Positions 46,028 to 58,395 of a DNA stretch of 64,000 nucleotides are shown in pieces. A program made the position numbers and the translations under genes. The notes below the pieces were generated by a model. That model ran no database searches and was not told the DNA's origin. It saw only the letters and a program-made list of their open reading frames with translations. Source of the stretch: Muricea muricata (Eukaryota > Cnidaria > Anthozoa > Malacalcyonacea > Plexauridae). Numbering within the stretch: position 1 is the first letter of the stretch; each line of letters starts with the position of its first letter. The stretch covers positions 25,253,746 to 25,317,745 of the forward strand of contig OY979717.1 of the NCBI GenBank assembly GCA_963855995.1. The letters are read 5' to 3'.

Positions 46028-46294
46028 AATTTACGATCAGTTCAATAGATGTTTCACTCTTCGCACTCTCACTACTTTTAGCTTCACATCTGTATTTCCC
46101 GGTCTGCTCTTTATCAACATTACTGCGAACCAAAATTGCTTTTTCTTTTCCTGTGACAATCTTTCCACTTCTGTTATACCAGGTAACTTTTGCAGGAGGA
46201 TTACCATCTGTTCCGTTGCATTTGCATGCAAAGTAATTATCACTTTCATTCACATAAGTGACATTGGAACAATTGACTGAAATTTTTGGCGTTA
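46028..46294 (-). CDS. Ig-superfamily gene, exon 4 (Ig domain 3)
   Basis: 267-nt exon, acceptor CCATAG, donor GTTAGT (a weaker donor), phase 1 at both ends. ISVNCSNVTYVNESDNYFA, CKCNGTDGNPPAKVTWYN, EQTGKYRCEAKS, TSIELIVN. Paralogous to exons 3 and 6. Confidence 0.87.
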
Positions 46295-47518
46295 CTATGG
46301 AGTAAAATAAAATTATTGAAATGTTACACCATGAGCGAGAGTTATTCTACAATGTTGGAATTAAACTTTTTGGGGGGGGGGGGTGAATTACAATCCAGAT
46401 TAAAAGTTGTGGATAGAATTCATTCTACAGTGAAATCCTGCGCCCAAAAACCTACATTTTAAGAACCTGTTAGAATAAAATTATGTTTTCCTCGCCATAG
46501 ATTTATTTGTTCAGTGAATGTTTTTCCACAAAAATCTGTGCGAAAAGTCGAAAGCGACGAAAGAAGGGAGGAAAGAAAGGATTGAAACATCGACGGGTCG
46601 ATGAATGATGTCTTCCAGGAGTAGCCTGTTATCCGACAATTCCTGAACATTCATCGCTAGATATCCAGATGTCTTCTGGATCGTCTGCGTGCAAACGAGG
46701 CACTGTCTATATTTGGATAACCAAAGTTAACACGAAGCCGAAAATAATTCAGCATCCTTCACCCGAACGCTTCCGGCCGTCATGAGAACAAGCTATTCCT
46801 GGAATACATTGTGCGAAAAAAGCTTTGGAGTGTTTCATGCAAAACATGCAAAAGATCGATTGTATATTAAATCTAATATATCAGTTATGGAGTTATGTCC
46901 CTAAAAACATTGAATCTGCAAAAAAATATTTGAAAAGAAAAGACTTTTCAATCATGGACCCGTCGATGTTTCATCTCTTTCTTTCCTCCCTTCCTTCGCC
47001 GCCTTCGACTTTTCGCGCCCGCGTTCCTTACATATAAGCGATGATTTCTGCTCCACGAAACGTTATGCAGACTAATAGTGCAACGAACCGATGAGATTAT
47101 ACGAGCGATAATCAAGCAGTAATCAAGGGCTCAAGTAAAATTCAATGGGTTTTTATAACTAAATACAATATTAGCAATATGAAATATCAATACTAATTCA
47201 ATGCGTAACTCATAGTGGGGCACCCTATGTTACAACTTCCAGTAATAGTTTAATGGTGCTATTCTGAAAAAACAATACACAACCCCGAAATACTTATGTT
47301 CAATTTGGTTTAGATGGCAATCAATTGACATTACACATTTAAAAATTGTATCGAAATTTGGCAACTCATATCTCCATATTTATGACAAATCACATTCTTA
47401 TAACAATATGTGGTTAAATTGTAGAAGGAACTAAGAAGTGCGCAAAATGAGAAAGGCTTACTTCATTTGTTATGATGTTATATGTTTACATACTGCGCGT
47501 CATGCGTATGCTACTTAC
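46295..47518. other. Intron 3, with poly-G tract
   Basis: Poly-G at 46369-46383. 46515-46585 and 46960-47010 are partly inverted (TTTTCGCGC/GCGAAAAGTC, GACGGGTC, AGGAAAGAAAG), suggesting a degenerate hairpin about 490 bp across. No exon recognised. Confidence 0.55.
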
Positions 47519-47785
47519 TATTTACGATCAGTTTTATTGATGTTTCATTCTTTGCCTTCTCGTGACTTTTAGCTTCACATCTGTACGTCCCATCGTCATG
47601 TATACGGACATTACTACGAACTAGCGTGGCTTTCTCTTCTCCTGTGCCAAGCTCTGTGCCATTTTTATACCAGGTAACATTTGCAGGACTAGGTTTACCA
47701 TCTGTTCCTTTACATTCACATACAAAGTAATCACTTTGATTCACTGTGGTGGAACTTGAACAACTCACTGAAATATTTGGTATCT
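47519..47785 (-). CDS. Ig-superfamily gene, exon 3 (Ig domain 2)
   Basis: 267-nt exon, acceptor TTTCAG, donor GTAAGT, phase 1 at both ends. ISVSCSSSTTVNQSDYFVCE, CKGTDGKPSPANVTWYKNG, DDGTYRCEAKS, TSIKLIVN. Full C2-like Ig domain with several N-glycosylation sites. Confidence 0.88.
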
Positions 47786-47884
47786 CTGAAATGTCACAAA
47801 ATAATGTAAGATTGATTTTGTTAAATTCCAGCCACACAATAATGCCTTCAATAAAGTCCTTGGCAACGTTTTATTTAAGGATTA

Positions 47885-48050
47885 CAGCACTCTTGGAGTG
47901 CATTATCGGGATTTACAAGCACGAGTTCACGAACAAGAAACAAGAAATTTAACACTGCACGAGGCGCAGCCTCGTGCAGTGTTAAATTTCGAGTTTCTTG
48001 TTCGTGAACGAGTGCTTGTAAATCCGATAATGCACGAACAAAGAGTGCTG
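47885..48050. mobile_element. Near-perfect foldback MITE, 166 bp
   Basis: Two arms of about 80 bp pair almost completely around a 3-nt loop (GCA at 47966-47968). Outer ends CAGCACTCTT and AAGAGTGCTG, centre GCACGAGGC/GCCTCGTGC. AACGTTTT is repeated, inverted, just outside. In RNA it would form a long hairpin inside intron 2 of the Ig gene. No target duplication seen. Confidence 0.85.
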
Positions 48051-49189
48051 AAAACGTTTTAATATTCAATTTGAGTAAACGTTAAAAACATGTGCATTTG
48101 GAGAAACATTTGCCTGGAAAGGTTCAACACCGAAAACGTGTATGATACTAAAATAAAACGAGTTAAAGTTTATCATTTAACAGTTCCTTGATTGTTCTTT
48201 AAATCAATTCAACATATTTGTATTCACAAGAAAAATAAAGAAGTGAAGCAAGCCATTTAAGTGCTCCAAGGCAAGAAAACAAACTACATGACAAAACCTC
48301 TGCTCCTCGGAGTTCTCGCATCCGTTTAAAAGCATTAAATTTAACTAAAGAACAACCAAAAGCTTACCTTTAATAATAAAAAATAGGAACGCGTAGCGTA
48401 CATGTGGGTAGCCGCAAAAAGATCAGTGAACTAGGCTAGTTATTTCGAAGTTTGCGACGCTACATGTACTTCAAGTGCATTTTTTTACCATTCTGATTGT
48501 GTCACTTGAAAATTTACCTTTTTTGAGGATTCCATTGTTTCCAATATTATCTGGCAAGATCTCGAAAATGGTCTATTGTGAGTATTAAAAACCTGTGGTC
48601 ACAATTTTCCAGGTTATGCTCAAACCATCCGCTAAGTAGACTTCTGGGGGTTTTATGTAACAAAGTCCACTATTGATACAAACTGAAATTAATTCCTAGA
48701 TTACATTGCAACTTAATGTTCAAAACTGGTGTACCATAGGCATTTCAATGGTTAAATGCGACAAATTGTCATGCTTAATTATATGTTTCCAGTGTTGTAA
48801 TCTCTCTTGCCAAAAAGTGTACTAGCAAACATGCAAACATATATATTGGACACAGTTATGACAAAGTAGTTTGCACATTTGCATGGCTGTTTCCACAAAG
48901 CTAAACTAGTAAAGTAGATTTTATTAACACCATAATTAGTCACATAAAGTACAAGTATACTTTGCAGCCAACATATGTACCGGTACACCAAAAATAAAGA
49001 GAACGTTTTGAACATAAGTATACAGAATTGAAGAAAATAGAGAAGGAAAAAATATAACTAAGATTCCAGGATGGTGGTACACATGAAAGTATATATAGAC
49101 ATGAAGCCAGGACTTAATGAAAACAACAATAAGTTTTAGAAGTTTTCCAATTTTAAATTTAAATTGGTAATGGAGCAGTGGCAGACACT

Positions 49190-49204
49190 AGGGGGGGGGG
49201 GGGA
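49190..49204. repeat. Poly-G tract
   Basis: About 13 consecutive G. Confidence 0.85.
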
Positions 49205-50416
49205 GGTGCAAAGGAGGATGCAAGACCCCCCAATAATTTTTACTGAAGCTCTAGTTTTAAAAGGTGGAAGCACAAGAAAGTTTTTATTTCAATAACTGGA
49301 ATCATTACTTATTATTCAGTACAATTTAGATATATAATATAACCAGATTGTGCATCAGGGCTTAGGCTTGAAGTCAGATTTGGCTCTCGAGACTTGAAGA
49401 CAATTGTTGTATGGAGAAAATACAGCCCCAAATTTCCATAATAGTTTATGTCCCTCTTTCTGTTTAAATTTTCACATTCGTTTACCATTGAGAATAATCC
49501 ACGAAAAAATCATGTCTTCCACATACTTCACAGCCTTCAGAATTCTGTAAAATACCATTCCCAAATGCTAGAAAAAGTGTTTCAAGGATTGTAGTTTTCA
49601 AAATTTACCTGTAGGAGCATGCCCCCAGATCCCCCTACCATGGGACGGACATATAAATCTTAAGAGGCCCCTGGAACTTGCCCCTCCCCCAATATTTCAT
49701 GAAGTGTCTGGCACTGAATGGAAGATTGCTCAATTAATCAGCTACTGGCATGTTGCTGTTAAATCTTCGGGTTTGAATGACACCACAGCTCCAGTATTAA
49801 TGCACAGCTTGTTTGCACCATTCAGTTATTCGCTATTGGCAAACACGATGTGGTGAACTCTCTAAACAAAGCAAAGAGCTGGTATGAATCCCCTTGTATC
49901 ACCACTAATTGTTTGGAGATAACAGTACGAGATCACTCATCCAGAATGGATGCTAGCTTGTTTGCAAGGCTTAATAGTTATATCTTATCATCGTTTATCA
50001 ATCTGAGAATCAGGTAATTTGAATCACATCATTTCTAAAACATATTTGCAAATAATAGTTACCAGAAATTTTTGTTATTTTCCTCCCTTTGTCCTGTATC
50101 AATGTGTCAACTGTCAAGCTGTTCAATGGTGCTTCCCTTATTTAGTACTTGCCACTTGCATGTTTGGCATCTGTAGTTCCAATGAACATTTTATAATTCT
50201 GCATGAAAATACCAAATAAGTTTGAGGGCAAATATATCGATAGTTCATCTTTGTTCTATCGATCACCTTGGAAGAGCGTTTGGCAAACGATATTTGTGAA
50301 ATATACGAGTATTTTAATACCGGGGTCGTTACAATGGAGTTAAAGGGCATGTTCGAAAACGAAAATGGATTATCCAATCTGTCAGTTGTCAGTGAATCAG
50401 GTGTCAAGCGGATGGT

Positions 50417-51523
50417 TTGTCAACACCTGGTGAAGCGAGGAAATGTTGGAAGTTGAGAGACTTTGCACAAGGTCTAACAGATACGTTTTGCCAGATGAAT
50501 TCCAATTCCAATTCACATCCAGCCACCAAAACCAAACCTTCGGATGAGGAGATGTCCTGCAAAGACATTTTAGTCCTAGTTAAAAACATGAGGGCAGAAC
50601 TCCTTGCATTTAGGGAAGAATGCGCTGAATCAGTGAAAAGATCTGAAAATAAAGTTAATGAACTTAATTCTGTGTTGGACGCTGGAAATTCAAAAATCCA
50701 AACGCTGGAAACCGAGATATCAAGCCTGAAAGGACAGTCAAAAGCCATTCACGACCGGTTTAAAGAGGAGATAAAGGGAAATGCTGAAGAGCTAACTTCT
50801 GTAAAGGGCAAAGTAGAAACTATGGAGAAAAAAGTCAGTAATACAAGTATCAAGAGAAAGCAACACCAAAGACATGGTGAAAGCAATTCAAGTGAACGGA
50901 AATCCTCAAAGAACCAAGTGGCGGAACCCCAGAGCATAGATGCAAACCCGTCAAAGCACGGAAAAGGGGCAGATCCAGTAGAAAATAACAGGAAATCGGA
51001 CACTCAGAAAGAGGAGACCTTAAAGACTACCACAGTCAAGAAAAGCCTCGTGCAAAAAGATAGAGAGTAAGCAGAGATCACGCAAGGTGGCGGACAACTT
51101 AACGCACCTAATGAATCAGGGAATAAAGCAATAGGACGAAACACAATCCATGAGAATAACGAGACAAACAACGTGAATGACGTTCAATTTGTTGGTGTTG
51201 AAAGACAAAGGATAAAACGTGTATTCCTTGGAGGCGTAAGAGAAGGCGTTAGTTCAGAAAAGATCAGAGAGTATATGACGAAAAGGAACATAAATCCAAC
51301 ATTCGTTCGCTTGATGCAAAGCAAAAGGAAAGGAACTATGTCCGTTCGTATAAATGTCGTCGCTAAAGATTTCGATGCTGTGAAAGAGACATCTTTCTGG
51401 CCTGACGGAGTATATGCCAGACCCTGGTTATCATTGGCTAAATGGCAAGACCGTCTGTCCACGAAAGAGCCACAACTCTTGGACAGCTCATACAGATCTA
51501 AACCGGAGACCAATTCAATCTGA
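50417..51523 (+). pseudogene. LINE ORF1: coiled coil and RRM-like domain
   Basis: The first in-frame ATG is at 50495 (MNSNSNSH). A coiled coil follows (ILVLVKNMRAELLAFREECA to KVETMEKKVS), then a basic, Ser-rich linker, interrupted by TAA at 51068-51070. In the same frame an RRM-like fold follows: RIKRVFLGGV, SSEKIREYMTKRNI, SVRINVVAKDF, WPDGVYARPW. ORF1 proteins of this type bind the LINE RNA. ORF2 starts 6 bases after its stop. Confidence 0.8.
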
Positions 51524-51528
51524 ACAAG

Positions 51529-52408
51529 TTGAACATCGGGCAAATAAATATTTGTAGTTTGAAGAATAAGATGGATGAAGTGAAGATAATGCTTGAAACA
51601 AACCAATTTGATATACTAGCTGTCTGCGAGACACATCTTAGCAAGAAAATAGGTAACAGACAACTAAAAGTTGATGGATATCGAATCATTCGACGAGATC
51701 GTCCCGATGGAAGAAGGGGTGGTGGAGTGGTGGTCTTTGTATTGGAAACTCTGACTGCAGTACACTTAAAACATTTGGATCATGAGAAAATAGAAGCTAT
51801 ATGGCTAAGAATAGTAACCAAATCAAGCTCGGTGACAATAGGTTCATTCTATAGACCCCCGGATGATACGGCTTTCTTTGAAGATATAGTAATACCTATA
51901 GAAAAAGCTTGGTACAAATACAAGAACTTAGTTTTGGTAGGGGATTTTAATGTCAATTTTAGCAAAACAGCACACGAACATGAGCTGAGACTACAAGAAA
52001 AACTTATGTCTGCGCTTGTCCAATTTTGACTGTTCCGTCATAAATAAAGATTTCACAAGGGTAACGCCTACCACAGGAACAATGATCGACTTGATAATTA
52101 CAAATAAAGCCGATTTGGTGGAAAATATTAAAACAGCAGACACTGGAATATCCGATCATAATCTAGTATCCTTCTTTATGGATTTTAAGCCAAGAAAGGT
52201 GCCTCCCAGGATAGTAGCTATAAGAAACTACAAGAAAATGGAGACAGAAAAATTCAAGTTGGATCTACAAACTGCTCCATGGTCTACTTGTGAAATGATC
52301 GAAGATGTCGAAGACAAATGTTCAGTATGGACAGATATATTTAAAGATATATGTGAACAACATGCGCCAAAAAGAAAAGTTAAGCTTCGACGACGAACAT
52401 TGCCATGA
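51529..52408 (+). pseudogene. LINE ORF2, APE endonuclease
   Basis: MNIGQINICSLKNKMDEV, VCETHLS (catalytic Glu), RRGGGVVVFV, GSFYRPPDD, LVGDFNVNFS, then after a one-base slip at about 52016 TGTMIDLIITN and GISDHNLVSF. TGA at 52406-52408 stands in place of a Trp-like codon, and the frame continues into the RT. Confidence 0.87.
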
Positions 52409-53977
52409 ATGAGCGGTGCATTAAGACACAAAATGAACAGGAGATACAAGGCACAGCAGAAAGCAAAGAAAGAAAGAAACAACGAAGGACTGTGGAAAGA
52501 ATATCGGAAGTTGAGGAATGAGGTGACAGCAGAATTAAGGAGAGCTAAATCAACCTACTTTGCGGAGCTTGCAAATTGTCAAAAAATAAACACACGGAAG
52601 TATTGGAAAATTTTAAATCAAGCCAGTGGGAAAGAATCAAACACGAAGACTATTCGTGCGATTAAATCAGATACCGGCGCATTGGTCACAAACGATGGAG
52701 AGATAGCAAATATATTGAATAAGCATTTCGCAACTACAGGAGAAAAATTAGCAGGACTCCTGAACAGCCATTACGTGCCAACAGTAGAGCTCATCGATCG
52801 AATATCCCCAACCGTTATGGAAATTGAAATCCAGGAAGAGAATGTAAAAGAGAATTTGTTAAGGCTCAATACACACAAAGCGACTGGCCCAGATGACTTG
52901 CCACCGATTTTGCTGAAAGCAGCTGCCGAAGAAATTGCACCATCATTGACAGATATTTTCCAAACAAGTGCAAGGACTGCTACCCTACCTAGTTTGTGGA
53001 AGGTGGCAAGAATAGCAGCAGCATATAAAAAAGATGACAAGACAGACAGAGATAATTATAGACCATTATCCATGCTGTGCACTCCAAGCAAATTAATGGA
53101 GAAGGAAGTACACAAAATCTTAGTTAACCATATTGATATCAATCCTGGTTTACTAAATCCAAACCAGTGGGCATACAGGAAAAATAGTTTAACGGAAGCA
53201 CTGTTGTTACATAGGACAGAGACATGGAGGAAAGCAGTCGACAGCAACAGAGTGGTGGGAGTTGTCTTCATCGACTTTAAGAAGGCTTTTGACTCTGTCC
53301 CTCATCACCAACTACTGTTAAAGTTACAGCGGGCAGGCATCTCTGGAAATTTGTTGTTGTGGATCCGGAACTACCTCTGTGACCGACGCCAATTTACTAA
53401 AATAGGACTGTGTGATTCTGAAAGAGAGAGTGTTGATTACGGGGTGCCACAAGGATCAGTCCTAGGGCCCCTATTATTCGCACTCTTTTGCAATGATCTT
53501 CCGGACTGTGCACGGCATGATGAAGAAGAATTAGAAATGTACGCTGATGATACGACCTTGACTAGTATAGGTGAAACAGTTGACCAAGTGATCCTCAAAC
53601 TAAATGAGACATTAGGCCTTGTGAGTGAATGGTGTTATAAAAACGGAATGACGGTCCATCCAGCCAAAACAGAAGCCATGCTCATTAAACGCGGAACTTT
53701 CGTAGGTCCTCTACCACTAGTACAGTTAAATGGTAGTTTAGTGAAGTGGGTAAAGAAGGCAAAATCTCTAGAAATGACTTTGGATAATAAGCTGAAATGG
53801 AATGGGCACATAGAAAATGTCAAACTTGCATTCGTTAGGAAACTAAATTTGTTAAAATCAATGGGTTTCCTTCCAAAACATATGCTGGAAGATTTTTACT
53901 GGAAAGTAATCTTTCCATCCATAACATACTGCATTTTAGTTTGGGGAAACTGTAGTAAGACACATTTCAAAGCTTAA
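52409..53977 (+). pseudogene. LINE ORF2, reverse transcriptase
   Basis: Linker YWKILNQASGKES, HKATGPDDLPP, DNYRPLSMLCTPSKLMEK, FIDFKKAFDSV (motif A), YGVPQGSVLGPLLFALF (motif B), EMYADDTTL (motif C, intact YADD), then the thumb. All catalytic residues are present. The TAA at 53975-53977 is a nonsense change; the frame goes on. Confidence 0.9.
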
Positions 53978-53983
53978 GAAAGG

Positions 53984-54400
53984 TTGCATACAAGAGCCGC
54001 ACGTATAATTTACAGGTTGAATTGGGACATACCAAGCCAAGAAGTGATGCATAAAACTGGCTGGAAAACACTGAGCAGTACGTATAAGCAAAGAGTATTA
54101 AGCACCGTTCACAAATGTTGTTACGGTGAGGCACCAGACCAACTATTTCAGAATATAATTACAAAGAAAGATAATAATTTAAGAGGATCAGAAAAGTTGG
54201 TTATTCCAAGACCAGAAACCAACTTCCTGCATAAGTCAGTAACATTTAGGGGAGCAGTATTGTGGAACAAACTACCGACCGATCTTAAAAACGAGGAACG
54301 ACATAATAAATTTAAAATGTTGATACGGCAACAAGATCTTGAGGTAAGGGATTTTACCTCCTACACAAATAATAATGATCTGAACTATATCTATTTCTAA
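53984..54400 (+). pseudogene. LINE ORF2, C-terminal region
   Basis: Same frame as the RT. RLHTRAARIIYRL, CCYGEAPDQL, FRGAVLWNKLPTDLKN, ending near FTSYTNNNDLNYIYF. This is the usual C-terminal tail of CR1/Jockey-type ORF2. Natural stop at 54398-54400. Confidence 0.85.
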
Positions 54401-55082
54401 ATTTTTTAGTCATATTCTTATATATATATATTCTTACTATTATCATTCTTACGATATTTAATTTATTTATAAACTACATATATTAACACAGCTTATGTAA
54501 ATAGATTTTATTATACTGGTAAACACACGACCACATCAGCAATTTGCTGCTATTTTTCATATCGTGTTTAAATAAATGTTTTTGAATTGAATTGAATTGA
54601 ATTGAATTGGTCTTTTCGTCGATTTGATATCGCATTGATCATTGATCTCCCAACAACACTGACATACCCATCTGTACCCAGCAGCTAGCCTAAAAACAAA
54701 ACAATATCAAACTAAAGACAAATGAAGGCACGATTCGAACTGAATAAGTACAGATTGTATACGAATATGATGAGACATGTGGTTAAATTAAATCAAAATA
54801 TTCCATCAGCGTACACAATCATCGATTGGAATAAGGAAACTCCTTATTTCAAAGACAAAATGGCACTTACCTTCAGTTTAACACGACGGTATTGTCAAAA
54901 AGTCTCCACGCTCGCTCCTTGTAAATAAGAAATGTTTTTTTCAGCAATTCCGTGTGCTTTACGACATTTCCCGAAAGATTGTCGTCAAGTCGACGCTCGC
55001 CGAAGATGTGTATATATATACGGACACTTTTCAGGCTATAACATAGTGGTTAGCTGCGCATGCGCGGCTACCCACAAAAACT

Positions 55083-57518
55083 TCATACTGTTGCTCTTTT
55101 AGTTTTTTGATAGTTCCATTTTCGTCTATCACCAGTATTTTCACAAGAAATGAATAAATATAAGTGCAGTTAAGCTTAAGCTATTTGTGTCTCCAGAACA
55201 CAAACAGGATAAGAAAACCGGTTAAACTGCTGTACTTTCACACGTTAAAACGTTCAACTTTAACAGAAACATCTCATGTTGTTTTTCTCTTAGCCTTGTA
55301 AAACGTTGCCGCCGAAATTAGCTTTACAGTCCTCCCTAAAGTCGACTTTTGAAAGTTTTAACATTCGGCCATCTTTGCCGTGCAATAAAAATTTCATGCA
55401 CAGTATTACTGCACGCCCGTGCGTTTTTGTCGTGTAAAAGAAACTCACGTGGTACAAATCGACCAATCAGAACATTAGTTTACGAAAAATGAATATTAAA
55501 CAGTTTTCAAGAATTATACAGTTTTCAAGAATTATACAGTTTTCAGTCGATATTTCAACTTCCCGTCTATTGTTTAGACTTAAGACGAAACTGAAGACAT
55601 GTCACGCCTGGGCCACTGTGAAAGACAACGTGAAAGACACTTGTCGCTGTTTTTCATCTGCTGTATGATGTGTTTACTAAAAATACCGAAAAGTATCTTC
55701 TGTCCAATAATTAAGTCACCAAGTTATTTTTTCAACACGAAAACTACATCTGGTATTTCCAAGTATCCATGTATTTTTCTGTGTAACTACAGTCTTTCCT
55801 ACCAATGTAAAATATCCAAAAGCTATGATTGATTGAAAAGCTATAATATTCAGTTTTATCAGTGCCCGAAATCCCTATAAAGCACTGTACTTTAAAATAT
55901 AATAAAAGTGGATAAAAGTCAAATGGATACCAAGATTGTGACGTGTGCTATGCAGTTTATATTATGATGTACATTGCATGGGTATTGTAGGAAAACGTTT
56001 CCAGGATTCAAGGTTGTAAAATCGGAAATTTGTTGTTATTTATACAATACTAAATGAATTTCATAAAGATAAATTTTCCTCTTTCTCTCGTATCAATCTC
56101 GTTGACGTGCCTAATTTTTGTCGTGGAAAAATTGTATAGGTACCATATGACACCAAGATGTTTATCAGTGCATTTGAAAAAAGGAAGCTCAACAGTGTAC
56201 GAGCGTATGCACTATATAGCAAACTTTCAAAACCGATTTTCTCGACTTTTCTCACTCCTACTCCCTTCTAAGACTTAGGCTTCAATAACATACTTTTTCT
56301 CAGGCCTAATCAGACATGTACAACAATCTACAGGTCGTCGCAGGACTGAGGACTAGCAATAACTTTGACGTTTCGTCAACAATGTCGTTGCTTGAAACGC
56401 TCAATAATACTGCAACGACATTGCTGAAAAAAGTTTCTACCGTGTACTTGTCTGACCGTTTGTACTGCGATTCTATACAATTCTATCGTGTAAAATAACT
56501 CCGGTGTATTGCTATTAAAGCCTTGATTAATCTTCCTTTGCTGTCACGTAGTGTTTGGCTATTTTGCATTGAAAATATATGCTGTATGTACAGTATTATT
56601 AATATCTTTCATTCTCGCTGTTGATGAGTACTCACGTTTTGAGACAAACCTACAAACTGATTACGGCACTAGTTGTATTTAATAAAACTTTACTCAAATC
56701 TTGAGCTTGCAACTTGGCCTCAAAACCTGTAACACAAAATAGCGAAATTCATTCTTGGGTGTCATTTTCCAGTCTCTTGTCTTTTCCAGTCACGTATGCG
56801 ATAAAATACTTCCAATTTTCCTTACTTGTTTTCAATATTTTGAAGCAGACATTCAAAGTAAGCGTAGCAGAGTGTAAATTCTATTTTGGATCACTTCAAC
56901 GACAAAAAAATTTAAAATATTTGACCCAATATTTGCGGACTGAAAATGACGTCCTAAAATGGCTTTAAATTCTGTGTTAAGCATTTTGTGTTACACTTTT
57001 TGCAGTCCCATAGATACAGAGCTCACTTATTTTGCAGTATTAGCTGCCGGTAAAGGATTCCGTGATATGGCTCCACGGATTAAAAAATTGTTATAATACA
57101 GCCAAATATTAATCTATTTCGTATTTTTTCGCTACTGGAATAATGGCAGCACATAAGCTGTGTTAAGCATGATCATCAGCTCACTAAGGCGTAACCATAA
57201 AGAAAATACAGAAAAATACACAGGAATTAAGTCAAAATACATCGAAATCAGCATAAGCATAATACCAAGCTTTAACAAAATACAGTAAATGTGCGTTATT
57301 CTCTCTTTTTACGCTATTCTCACATCGTAGAGGCGAGCAGGCTTAAATTTATTGCAACACTTGTAAGAGCTGTGTAATTTCAAAAGCAAAAATATATTAT
57401 ATAATTGAATTTTGTCATAAAACATTTGAAGAAAGATTGCACGTCGATCTTTTTAGACCACATGAAAAGGAATTATACTCTTAGACAGTAAAAAGCAAGC
57501 AGTTATAGAAATACTTAC
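55083..57518. other. Intron 2 of the Ig gene, outer part
   Basis: 55499-55546 is a 19-bp tandem repeat (CAGTTTTCAAGAATTATA), 2.5 units. 56378-56430 is a small hairpin (CAATGTCGTTGC with GCAACGACATTG). No other structure or exon recognised. Confidence 0.55.
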
Positions 57519-57872
57519 TTAAGACAAGAACTGTAACATCAGAATCAATCCTATCAAGGTGTTTGGTAATTATACCGAATCAATAATTTCCATCATAGTC
57601 CTCATCAACGTTTTTCAAAATCAATGTTGAAGGTTTTCTCACTTCAAACCCTTCACCCAAGCTGGTAGTATTGTCTCTACCTGGATTACGATCACCAGCA
57701 ATCCAAGAAAATGTTTCAGTTGCTCCACTGTCTCTGCCACTCCAGAGCCTCTGCCACTGTCGAATTGCCAAGGCTGCTGGGTCAATGCCACTAATATTCC
57801 ATTTTATGTTAACATTTTTTCCTTTGAGAACATAGTATTCCTCCTTGTCAGGTGTAACAGTGATTGATTGAC
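57519..57872 (-). CDS. Ig-superfamily gene, exon 2 (V-like Ig domain, with in-frame TGA)
   Basis: 354-nt exon, acceptor TATTTAG, donor GTAAGT, phase 1 at both ends, which joins correctly to the signal-peptide exon. QSITVTPDKEEYYVLKGKN, VNIKWNISGIDPAAL (core Trp, no B-strand Cys), FSWIAGDRNPGRDN, STLILKNVDEDYDGNY (V-type F-strand, Tyr without Cys). A domain of this form may fold without the canonical disulphide. The codon after GNY is TGA (57580-57582), and the rest of the exon reads on normally (FGIITKHLDRIDSDVTVLVL). Confidence 0.8.
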
Positions 57873-58395
57873 CTAAATAATAGAATTACAATATTTTTGA
57901 TCATGAAATTTCAAGCTAAAAGACAATACCCACTACCCAGATCTCTTGTTCAACTTGCTAAGAACAATTAAATATGTTGGATGTATAACATATTGTGATA
58001 TCCAATGAAATTAGGAGAAAAAAACTAAAATAAGAAGTGTCAGAAAAGTGAACAACCCACCTACTTGACAGGAGAATGCATGTTTTATGAGTCATTAAAT
58101 AAGTCGAACACTTTTGAGTCAATGAGTCAGTATACATATATATATACATATATACTAAGTATACTTCAAAATGAGCATTCCACGTGGGTCATCACTCATT
58201 GGACTGATTCAAGCATTAATCGCAGACAGTTGACAAAAGGCAATTTGTGTTCACACTGACAATCATATCTTTTATCCCTCTTCAAAAATGAGTTATACAC
58301 TGAGAACTTGGGCTGTATATAAGTGGTACATTTCCTCCCTAATATATCACTTAGTATATCACTTGTTCTTGGTATACAACTCCTCAAAATCATAC
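57873..58395. other. Intron 1 of the Ig gene
   Basis: AT-rich, with a (TA)n-like run at 58133-58155. No element recognised. Confidence 0.6.

Larger units (their letters stand above)
50250..54611 (+). mobile_element. Nearly full-length LINE (CR1/Jockey group)
   Basis: 5' leader, ORF1, ORF2, AT-rich 3' UTR with AATAAA, and a (TTGAA)n tail (54584-54610). Short pentamer tails are usual in CR1-like LINEs. ORF1 has one stop; ORF2 has one frameshift and two stops. Inserted in the Helentron relative, whose sequence resumes at about 54612. Confidence 0.85.
48378..55082 (-). mobile_element. Internally deleted (non-autonomous) Helentron relative, split by a LINE
   Basis: Left end 48378-48413 equals the 3' terminus of the autonomous copy (TGTGGGTAGCC plus hairpin). 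Right end 55066-55082 equals its 5' terminus. Interior matches are 48780-50040 to 23700-24430 (for example TTCCAGGATGG-GG-ACACATGAA, ATTAATCAGCTACT), 50225-50250 and 54612-54780 to the 271-bp repeat unit, and 54857-55082 to 32413-32706. All coding parts are missing. The LINE at 50250-54611 is a later insertion. Without it the element is about 2.35 kb. Confidence 0.78.
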
